Below, piece by piece: positions 1 to 6,839 of a stretch of 15,858 bases of DNA; positions within the stretch are counted from its first letter, which is position 1, and each line of letters starts with the position of its first letter. Under the pieces are notes generated by a model. The model was not told where the DNA came from and made no database searches. It saw nothing but the letters and a program-made list of their open reading frames with translations. This DNA is from JAVVRI01 sp036654795. Lineage in GTDB: Bacteria; Bacteroidota; Bacteroidia; Bacteroidales; Tannerellaceae. The translations under genes and the position numbers were made by a program. The DNA is taken from positions 1 through 15,858 of the forward strand of contig JAVVRI010000070.1 in NCBI GenBank assembly GCA_036654795.1. Direction: 5' to 3'.

Positions 1-1
1 C

Positions 2-169
2 CGTCACGATGTTATATCTGTGAAAGGAGATTCGGATATTTCTATTTTAAGGTCATTTCAGGAAAGCATGAGTGCTTTTAGAGACTCCACTAGTCCTGAA
101 AGAGTAGATAATTTAGGAAGAACATTATTATATCTGCCGTTAATTCTTTACATTTGTCACAAAAATTAG
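2..169 (+). CDS. 3' end of an unrecognised gene (partial)
   Basis: An open frame runs from the left edge to a TAG at 167–169, giving about 55 residues, with an acidic/polar first part (VKGDSDISILRSFQE) and a hydrophobic end (LLYLPLILYICHKN). I do not recognise the family. It is the only plus frame open across this stretch, and its stop lies 5 nt before the ATG chosen for dxs, a typical operon spacing. The region is AT-rich and short, so the frame could be open by chance. Confidence is limited; the sequence left of the window would settle it. Confidence 0.4.
   Translation, partial: RHDVISVKGDSDISILRSFQESMSAFRDSTSPERVDNLGRTLLYLPLILYICHKN
149..156 (+). promoter_or_regulatory. Possible Bacteroidota −7 box upstream of dxs
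   Basis: TACATTTG matches the Bacteroidota −7 consensus TAnnTTTG exactly. No convincing −33 TTTG lies about 20 nt upstream, so this is a weak call. If real, transcription would begin near 163, inside the end of the preceding frame, and the ATG at 175 would be the first usable start. Confidence 0.25.
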
Positions 170-174
170 CAGAG

Positions 175-2070
175 ATGGCAGATGACAAGGAGAAACATAT
201 ATTAGATAGCATCAATTATCCGGCGGATTTGCGCAAGTTGGCTCCGGAGATGTTGGAACAGGTATGTGCTGAGCTACGTCAATATATCATTGATGTATTA
301 TCCGAAAACCCAGGCCATTTAGGGGCAAGTCTCGGAACTGTGGAGTTGACCGTGGCGTTGCATTATGTATTTAACACCCCGGAAGACCGAATTGTTTGGG
401 ACGTCGGCCATCAGGCATACGGACACAAGATATTAACGGGGAGGAGGCAGCTCTTCCCCACCTTACGCCATTTGAACGGTATCAGTGGCTTCCCTAATCC
501 AAGCGAGAGCGAATATGACTCTTTTATTGCGGGACATGCTTCCAACTCCATTTCGGCTGCATTGGGCATGTCGGTTGCTTCGGCTTTGAAAAATGAAGAG
601 AACCGCCACGTGATTGCCGTGATTGGCGATGGTGCCATGACGGGCGGGTTGGCTTTCGAGGGGCTTAACAATGCCTCCATCAATCCGAATAATTTGTTGA
701 TCATCCTCAATGATAACAATATGGCGATAGACCATAGCGTAGGCGGGTTGAGCCAATATCTGGTGGATATTACTACCAGCCAGACCTATAACCGCATGCG
801 TTATGACGTCTACCGCGGATTAAAGAAGATGAATCTGATCTCGGACGATCGGCGTGGTAATATCCTCCGCTTCAATAATAGCTTGAAGGCTCTTATTACA
901 CGCCAGCACAACCTTTTCGAAGGCTTTAGCATCCGTTACTTCGGTCCGATTGATGGACACGATGTGGGCTACCTGACGCGTGTATTAAACGACATAAAGG
1001 ATATGCAGGGGCCTAAGTTGCTCCATATCCGCACCAAGAAAGGAAAAGGATTCAAGCCGGCTGAGGAATCCGCCACCGAGTGGCATGCGCCGGGTAAGTT
1101 TAACAAAGAAACGGGTGAGCGTCTGATCGTTCACAAACTGGACGAGCCGCAGCTTTATCAGGATGTGTTTGGCCATACGCTGGTAGAACTAGCGAAGCAG
1201 GATGAGCGGATCGTTGGCGTAACGCCGGCAATGCCTACCGGTTGCTCGATGACCTTCCTGATGAAGGAGTTTCCCACGCGTACTTTCGATGTAGGTATTG
1301 CTGAGGGACATTCTGTGACCTTCTCTGCCGGATTGGCTAAGGAGGGGATGATCCCCTTCTGTAACGTCTATTCCTCCTTTATGCAGCGCGCGTACGATCA
1401 GTTGATACACGACGTGGCTTTGCAAAAACTGCACATGGTGATCTGTCTGGACCGTGCCGGATTGGTGGGGGAGGACGGAGCTACGCATCACGGTGTGTTC
1501 GACTTGGCCTACCTTCGTCCGATTCCTAACATTATCATTGCTTCGCCGCTAAACGAACTCGACCTGCGCCATCTGATGTACACCGGGTGGAAGGCTTGCG
1601 GCGGTACCTTCATCATCCGTTACCCCCGCGGTAAGGGCGAGGTGAAGGATTGGCAATGCGAAATGAAGGTGCTTCCTATTGGCAAGGGGGCATGCCTTAC
1701 GGAAGGGACGGACATCGCCGTGCTCTCCCTTGGTCCTATCGGCAATGAGGTAAAGAAGGCCATTGAGATGGTAACAGCCGAAGGCCTTTCTGTGGCTCAT
1801 TACGACATGATCTATTTGAAACCGATTGACGAAGAATTATTGCATGCCGTAGGCCGCCACTATGGCCGCATCCTCACCGTGGAAAACGGAGTGGTGAAGG
1901 GGGGATTGGGCAGCGCCGTATTGGAATTTATGGCAGACAACGGATACACTCCGCGTGTGAAACGCATCGGTGTGCCTGATGTGTTTATCGAGCATGGCAC
2001 TATTCCTGAGTTATATAAGCAGTGTGGCATGGATGCCGACAGCATTGCGGGAGCATTACGCACTTTTTAA
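175..2070 (+). CDS. dxs: 1-deoxy-D-xylulose-5-phosphate synthase
   Basis: Condenses pyruvate and glyceraldehyde 3-phosphate to DXP using thiamine diphosphate, the first step of the MEP isoprenoid pathway; DXP also feeds thiamine and pyridoxal synthesis. Cytoplasmic; 631 residues, normal for the family. Numbered from ATG 175, the ThDP/Mg site GDGAMTGG (GDG 151–153) pairs with the downstream Asn in ILNDNN (179). Conserved His are in NPGHLGAS (48) and GHASNS (121). The transketolase pyrimidine domain carries the catalytic Glu in GIAEGH (377) and GEDGATHHG around 438, followed by the C-terminal transketolase domain (about 490–625). A TTG at 154 would add seven residues, but it lies inside a −7-like box and overlaps the upstream frame. 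The ATG gives MADDKEKHILDSIN, like other Bacteroidales Dxs N-termini. The usual Pro of GPTHHG is Ala here. Confidence 0.96.
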   Translation: MADDKEKHILDSINYPADLRKLAPEMLEQVCAELRQYIIDVLSENPGHLGASLGTVELTVALHYVFNTPEDRIVWDVGHQAYGHKILTGRRQLFPTLRHLNGISGFPNPSESEYDSFIAGHASNSISAALGMSVASALKNEENRHVIAVIGDGAMTGGLAFEGLNNASINPNNLLIILNDNNMAIDHSVGGLSQYLVDITTSQTYNRMRYDVYRGLKKMNLISDDRRGNILRFNNSLKALITRQHNLFEGFSIRYFGPIDGHDVGYLTRVLNDIKDMQGPKLLHIRTKKGKGFKPAEESATEWHAPGKFNKETGERLIVHKLDEPQLYQDVFGHTLVELAKQDERIVGVTPAMPTGCSMTFLMKEFPTRTFDVGIAEGHSVTFSAGLAKEGMIPFCNVYSSFMQRAYDQLIHDVALQKLHMVICLDRAGLVGEDGATHHGVFDLAYLRPIPNIIIASPLNELDLRHLMYTGWKACGGTFIIRYPRGKGEVKDWQCEMKVLPIGKGACLTEGTDIAVLSLGPIGNEVKKAIEMVTAEGLSVAHYDMIYLKPIDEELLHAVGRHYGRILTVENGVVKGGLGSAVLEFMADNGYTPRVKRIGVPDVFIEHGTIPELYKQCGMDADSIAGALRTF

Positions 2071-2102
2071 ATAATAAGTTAGATAATAAGTTAGATAATA
2101 AG
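2071..2102 (+). repeat. 12-bp short tandem repeat between dxs and trkA
   Basis: ATAATAAGTTAG occurs twice in full (2071–2082, 2083–2094), followed by a partial third copy beginning ATAATAAG. It starts immediately after the dxs stop codon and fills almost half of the 77-nt gap to trkA. It is non-coding. Confidence 0.7.
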
Positions 2103-2147
2103 GGAACGACTGGTTTACTTAACGATATAAGAACAAGAGAAATAAGT

Positions 2148-3485
2148 ATGAAGATTATCATTGCCGGGGCGGGCGAAGTGGGTACCCACTTAGCAAAGTT
2201 GTTGTCTCAGGAAAATCAGGACATCGTTTTGATGGATCCCAATGAAGAGCGGTTGAATTTCACCAATTCAAGTATGGAGGTGTTGCCCATGGTAGGCAAT
2301 CCCACCTCGTTACGGGACTTGGAAGAGGCCGGTATTCGCCGTGCCGACTTGTTTGTGAGCGTTACTCCGGAGGAGACTACGAATATAGCGGCCTGTATAT
2401 TGGCTGCCAACTTGGGGGCACATAAGACTTTTGCCCGTATCAATAATTACGAATATCTATTGCCTAAGAACAAGGAATTGTTTGAAAAGCTAGGCATCAA
2501 CTCCATGATCTATCCGGAAATGCTGGCTGCAAAGGAGATTGTTACAGCCGTGCGCCGCCCTTGGGCGCGCCAGTATTGGGAGTTGTTTGGCGGCGCCCTG
2601 ATCCTGATCGGTGTAAAGGTGCGCGAGAATGCGCAGATCGTCAATAAATTGCTCTCCGAGCTGTTGCACGACCAGAAGCTTTACCACATTGTGGCTATTA
2701 AGCGGAAGAATGAAACAATCATTCCCCGTGGTACAGACCGGATTGAGAGTGGGGATATTCTCTTTTTTACCACTACACGCGAGCATATCAATGACGTACG
2801 GATTCATGCCGGCAAGAAAGACCCTGAGATGAAGAAGGTATTCATCATGGGCGGTAGCCGTATTGCGATCCGTACCTGCCAGTACCTGCCGAATAATATT
2901 CGCGTGAAGGTAATCGAAACAAATAAGGAAAAGAGTTACCGTATTGCCGAAGTAGTGCCCAGCAATGTGCTGATCATTAACGGGGACGGCCGCGATACTG
3001 ATTTGCTAATGCAAGAAGGCATCAAGGACGCACAGGCGTTTATCGCCCTGACGGAAAACTCCAGCACCAACATCTTGGCCTGTTTGGCTGCCAAACGTTA
3101 TGGCGTGTTCAAGACGATTGCCAAAATTGAGAATATAGACTATATCCCGTTGGCAGAGAGTATGGATATTGGCTCAGTAATCAACAAGAAGCTGATTGCC
3201 GCCAGCCATATCTATCAATTCTTGCTGGATGCGGACGTATCCAACGTGAAGTGTCTTACCTTTGCCAATGCAGATGTGGCCGAATTGGTGGCTCGTCCGG
3301 ATTCGAAGATTACGAAAAAGATGGTCAAGGATCTGCATCTTCCCAAGGATCTGACCCTCGGTGGACTGATACGCGACGGCAAGCCGATGATGATTAAAGG
3401 AGATACTCAGATACAGGCCTACGACCACGTGGTGGTATTCTGTTTGGACACTGCTATGCGTAAACTGGAGGATTATTTTAATTAA
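2148..3485 (+). CDS. trkA: Trk system potassium uptake regulatory subunit TrkA
   Basis: Peripheral NAD(H)/nucleotide-binding subunit that gates the TrkH potassium channel at the inner membrane. It has 445 residues in two tandem RCK units, like E. coli TrkA. The first Rossmann fold begins at the N-terminus with GAGEVG (7–12) and an acidic residue ending strand 2 (Asp30 in LMDPNEE). The second begins near residue 228 with VFIMGGSRIA (Gly235–Gly236), followed by VIETNKE. TrkA_C modules fill about 140–225 and 360–445. The ATG at 2148 is chosen because translation from it opens directly with the nucleotide-binding strand MKIIIAG; an in-frame ATG at 2022 would add 42 unrelated residues overlapping dxs. 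trkH follows after 3 nt, so the two are almost certainly cotranscribed. Confidence 0.96.
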   Translation: MKIIIAGAGEVGTHLAKLLSQENQDIVLMDPNEERLNFTNSSMEVLPMVGNPTSLRDLEEAGIRRADLFVSVTPEETTNIAACILAANLGAHKTFARINNYEYLLPKNKELFEKLGINSMIYPEMLAAKEIVTAVRRPWARQYWELFGGALILIGVKVRENAQIVNKLLSELLHDQKLYHIVAIKRKNETIIPRGTDRIESGDILFFTTTREHINDVRIHAGKKDPEMKKVFIMGGSRIAIRTCQYLPNNIRVKVIETNKEKSYRIAEVVPSNVLIINGDGRDTDLLMQEGIKDAQAFIALTENSSTNILACLAAKRYGVFKTIAKIENIDYIPLAESMDIGSVINKKLIAASHIYQFLLDADVSNVKCLTFANADVAELVARPDSKITKKMVKDLHLPKDLTLGGLIRDGKPMMIKGDTQIQAYDHVVVFCLDTAMRKLEDYFN

Positions 3486-3488
3486 GCT

Positions 3489-4943
3489 ATGCTGAACATT
3501 CGTTTTATTATAAAAATGTTGGGGATGATGTTCATCCTTGAGACGGTATTTATGCTGTCAGCTGCTGCTGTTTCGTTTCTGTACGGAGGAAAGGATCTTT
3601 ATCCGATACTTCTTTCGTGCGGGATCATGCTGGCCACAGGGATCGTTTTCTATGCAGCCGGTTTCCAGGCTAATGAATACTCAGCCGGACGGCGCGAAGG
3701 GATGCTGACGGTGACGCTGACGTGGATTCTGTTTTCTCTGTTGGGGATGCTTCCCTTTTATTTGGGGGGATATATTAATAATGTGGCAGATGCCTACTTC
3801 GAAACCATGTCCGGTTTTACAACAACCGGCTCCACCATCCTTTCCGATATTGAATCTTTGCCGAAAGGTATCCTATACTGGCGTAGCCTGACGCAGTGGC
3901 AGGGAGGGATCGGGATGATTGTTTTTACCGTAGCCCTAATGCCTATCTTTGGTGGTGGCGCAACGCTGATGTTTGATGCCGAAACGCCCGGTATTACGCA
4001 CGAACGCTTCCGGCCTCGCATTGCGCAGGTGGCCAAGCGGCTCTGGGGCGTCTATGTGTTTCTGACGGTGATTCTTACGTTATTGCTTTGGGCAGGCCCG
4101 ATGGATTTGTTTGATGCCATCAATCATGCCATGACAACCATGGCTACCGGGGGCTATTCTACTAAAAACGCCAGTATTGCTTATTGGAACTCCGCCTATA
4201 TTGATTATATGATTACGATCTTTATGTGTATTGGTGCGACCAATGTAACGCTGATCTACTTCTGCCTGAATGGTAAGCCATCGAAATTGTTTAACGATGA
4301 AGAGACACGCTGGTTCTATAGCTTTGTTGCTATTATCATCATTGTGGTGACCGCTTGGTTACTTTATAATGGGTTTGAATCCGGTTTCGAATTAGCGTTT
4401 CGTAAGTCGGCTTTCCAAGTGGCAACGCTGATATCTACTTGTGGTTTTGCTACTGCGGACTATGTGCCTTGGGGACCTTTCTTCTGGTCGATAGCCATTA
4501 TTCTGATGATTGTTTGCGGTTGTGCCGGTTCTACGAGTGGCGGACTAAAGATGGGGCGCGTTGTGATCCTGACGAAAAATCTGCTCAACGAATTTAAGAA
4601 ACGTACGCACCCGCATGCCGTGTTACCGGTACGGATGAATGATCATGTCGTGTCTGCCGATATTGTGCATCGGGTACTGGCTTTTGCTTTTGTCTATATT
4701 AGCATCATTGTGATAAGTTGTCTAGTACTTACACTGGACGGGCTTGGCTTCGAAGAGTCCATCGGGGCAGCGGTCTCTGCTATTAGTAATACAGGTCCGG
4801 GGTTGGGCAGTTTAGGCCCGGCTAATAACTTTTCCGGAATCTCTGACTTTGCCAAATGGTTTCTCTCTTTTCTGATGATGACGGGACGTTTGGAGATATT
4901 TACCGTAATAACGATTCTGCTTCCCGGTTTCTGGAAGCAATAA
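3489..4943 (+). CDS. trkH: Trk system potassium uptake channel subunit TrkH
   Basis: Membrane pore of the Trk potassium uptake system, a TrkH/TrkG/KtrB superfamily protein of 484 residues with hydrophobic segments throughout. Four M1-P-M2 repeats are visible through their filter loops: GFTTTGST (filter Gly114), TTMATGGYS (Gly221), ISTCGFAT (Gly319) and ISNTGPGLG (Gly436). The intramembrane gating segment after the third repeat appears as GCAGSTSGGLKMGR (344–357), followed by a basic cytoplasmic loop (KKRTHPH). The N-terminus begins with a transmembrane helix (about 6–32), so ATG 3489 is a sensible start. It lies 3 nt after trkA, and the pair forms a complete system. No residue needed for potassium conduction appears to be missing. 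Confidence 0.96.
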   Translation: MLNIRFIIKMLGMMFILETVFMLSAAAVSFLYGGKDLYPILLSCGIMLATGIVFYAAGFQANEYSAGRREGMLTVTLTWILFSLLGMLPFYLGGYINNVADAYFETMSGFTTTGSTILSDIESLPKGILYWRSLTQWQGGIGMIVFTVALMPIFGGGATLMFDAETPGITHERFRPRIAQVAKRLWGVYVFLTVILTLLLWAGPMDLFDAINHAMTTMATGGYSTKNASIAYWNSAYIDYMITIFMCIGATNVTLIYFCLNGKPSKLFNDEETRWFYSFVAIIIIVVTAWLLYNGFESGFELAFRKSAFQVATLISTCGFATADYVPWGPFFWSIAIILMIVCGCAGSTSGGLKMGRVVILTKNLLNEFKKRTHPHAVLPVRMNDHVVSADIVHRVLAFAFVYISIIVISCLVLTLDGLGFEESIGAAVSAISNTGPGLGSLGPANNFSGISDFAKWFLSFLMMTGRLEIFTVITILLPGFWKQ

Positions 4944-4958
4944 ATAGAAGATAGAGTT

Positions 4959-5834
4959 ATGAATATGCGCATGTTTCTTTTAGGTCTGGCTGCCAGCCTC
5001 ACCTTTACTCTGACTGCTCAGGAGCAGCCGGAAACAACCGATCTGTTGCCCGAAGGAACCTTTACAAAAGGGATGGAAGGTCCCGCGGCAGATGCTAGTG
5101 GAAATGTATATGCCGTCAATTACGGTCGTGAGGGCACTGTGGGCATCCTGCATCCTGACGGTACGCATGCCTGCTTCTTGGCGCTTCCTGAAGGTTCCAC
5201 AGGCAATGGCATCCGCATCGGAGCGGACGGCTTGCTTTTTGTAGCCGATTATACCGGTCATAATATCCTGAAGGTCGACCCCGCCACCCGTACCGTCTCC
5301 GTCTTTGTCCATGAGCCGAAGATGCACCAGCCGAACGACATTGCCCTAGCTCCGAACGGCAACCTTTATGCCAGCGATCCCGACTGGCCGAACAAGCAAG
5401 GCCAACTGTGGCTGATTACACCCGATGGGGATGTGTCATTGCTCGAGGCAAATATGGGTACCACCAACGGCGTGGAGGTAAGTCCGGACGGTCAGACACT
5501 CTACGTAAACGAATCCGCCCAACTCAAACTTTGGGCGTACGACATACAGTCCGACGGAACCCTCTCCGGCAAGCGTCTTTTTCGTACGTTCGAGGGTTTC
5601 GGCATGGACGGCATGCGTTGCGATGAGAAAGGAAATCTTTATCTCTGTCGTTACGACAAAGGTACTGTCGAGATGCTCTCGCCCGCCGGTGAGTTGCTTC
5701 GCGAAATTCGCCTCAGAGGCAAACAGCCTTCCAATATTACGTTTGCCGGTTCTGACCGCAAACGCTGTTATGTTACTTTGCAAGACCGCGGCTGCTTCGA
5801 GACTTTCGATGCGGAATTTGCAGGAAGAGAGTAA
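4959..5834 (+). CDS. Secreted SMP-30/gluconolactonase/LRE-like beta-propeller protein
   Basis: Predicted six-bladed beta-propeller of the SMP-30/gluconolactonase family, 291 residues. Residues 1–20 form a signal peptide (MNMRMFLLGLAASLTFTLTA) with probable cleavage near TA-QEQ, so it acts in the periplasm or beyond. Blade repeats are seen as DASGNVYAVNY, GADGLLFVADYTG, APNGNLYASDP, SPDGQTLYVNES and DEKGNLYLCRY. Residues that would match the divalent-metal site of SMP-30 are Glu40 (MEGP), Asn126 (QPNDIA), Asn170 (TTNGVEV) and Asp217 (GMDGMR). Family members hydrolyse sugar or other lactones; the substrate here is unknown. It begins 15 nt after trkH and ends 15 nt before the GSCFA gene, suggesting cotranscription. 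Family call is firm; the exact function is not. Confidence 0.9.
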   Translation: MNMRMFLLGLAASLTFTLTAQEQPETTDLLPEGTFTKGMEGPAADASGNVYAVNYGREGTVGILHPDGTHACFLALPEGSTGNGIRIGADGLLFVADYTGHNILKVDPATRTVSVFVHEPKMHQPNDIALAPNGNLYASDPDWPNKQGQLWLITPDGDVSLLEANMGTTNGVEVSPDGQTLYVNESAQLKLWAYDIQSDGTLSGKRLFRTFEGFGMDGMRCDEKGNLYLCRYDKGTVEMLSPAGELLREIRLRGKQPSNITFAGSDRKRCYVTLQDRGCFETFDAEFAGRE

Positions 5835-5849
5835 TTTATAACTAACAGA

Positions 5850-6836
5850 ATGGACTTTCGCACTCAGATAATTATCCCGCGCATGCCGTTTGACTTCTCC
5901 TATGATGACAAGGTGATGGTGGTGGGGTCATGCTTTGCGGACAATATAGGAAACCGATTAATTGATAGTAAGTTTAGGGTAGACGCCAATCCTTTTGGTA
6001 CGCTCTATAACCCCGCTTCTATTGCCTCCTCTCTACGACTGTTAATGGAGCCAAAGCCTTTTACTGAGGACGATTTGTTTCTGCATAATGGTCTTTATCA
6101 TAGTTTTAGTCACCATGGTCGTTTCTCATCTGTTTCTGCAGAAACCACTTTGCAGATGATTAATAGCCAGTTGGCAGCTTCTGCTGACAGCCTACGGAAG
6201 GCTTCTCGGCTGATTGTTACCTTGGGTACGGCCTATACCTACCGTTCGAAAGAGACAGATCAGGTGGTAGCCAATTGTCATAAATTACCGGATAAGGCCT
6301 TTACGCGTGAGCGGCTGACGGTTCAGCAAATTGTTTGGGATTGGAAGGAGTGCTTGCGTAACTTGCATGCGCTCAATCCTGATCTGTGCGTCCTGTTTAC
6401 CGTCAGTCCCATTCGCCACTGGAAGGATGGTGCGCACGCCAACCAGCTCAGCAAAGCGACTCTTCTACTGGCTGTTGAGGCTATTCAACAGGTTTGTCCT
6501 GAGCAAATCGCTTACTTTCCCGCTTATGAGCTGATGATGGACGAGCTACGCGACTATCGCTTTTATGCGGACGACATGTTGCATCCTTCGCCATTGGCGG
6601 TAGAATATATCTGGCAGCAATTTGCCGCCTCTCTTTTTTCTCCTGATACACAACGTGCACTCAGAGAATGGATAGAAATACAAAAAGCAATCAATCATAA
6701 GCCTTTTAATCCCTCAAGCGAGGGATATCGGCAGTTCATCCTGCAAACTTTGTTAAAGATAGAACGACTTAACGAGAAAATACGTTCCTTTGATCTTCGA
6801 GAAGAGATAGAAACACTCAAGTCTAAACTGAATTAA
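5850..6836 (+). CDS. GSCFA domain-containing protein (SGNH-hydrolase-like)
   Basis: A 328-residue protein of the GSCFA family, named for the motif seen at residues 26–30 (VVGSCFADNIG). Family folds resemble SGNH/GDSL esterases: Ser27 in the GSCFA motif is the likely nucleophile, LIVTLGTAYTY (121–131) and FTVSPIRHW (183–191) look like the inner blocks, and the DDMLHPS motif (Asp242, His245) supplies the likely catalytic Asp/His pair. There is no signal peptide or membrane segment, so a cytoplasmic or membrane-associated location is likely. The last 30 residues are charged and helical. It ends 3 nt before the murF/alr start, so the two genes are very likely translated from one message; a role linked to the cell envelope is only an inference. 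Biochemical function and substrate are unknown. Confidence 0.9.
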   Translation: MDFRTQIIIPRMPFDFSYDDKVMVVGSCFADNIGNRLIDSKFRVDANPFGTLYNPASIASSLRLLMEPKPFTEDDLFLHNGLYHSFSHHGRFSSVSAETTLQMINSQLAASADSLRKASRLIVTLGTAYTYRSKETDQVVANCHKLPDKAFTRERLTVQQIVWDWKECLRNLHALNPDLCVLFTVSPIRHWKDGAHANQLSKATLLLAVEAIQQVCPEQIAYFPAYELMMDELRDYRFYADDMLHPSPLAVEYIWQQFAASLFSPDTQRALREWIEIQKAINHKPFNPSSEGYRQFILQTLLKIERLNEKIRSFDLREEIETLKSKLN

Positions 6837-6839
6837 AGA

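Noticed and set aside
2022..2147. N-terminal extension of TrkA
   Set aside because: Would overlap dxs and add 42 residues unlike any TrkA; ATG 2148 starts directly at the nucleotide-binding strand.
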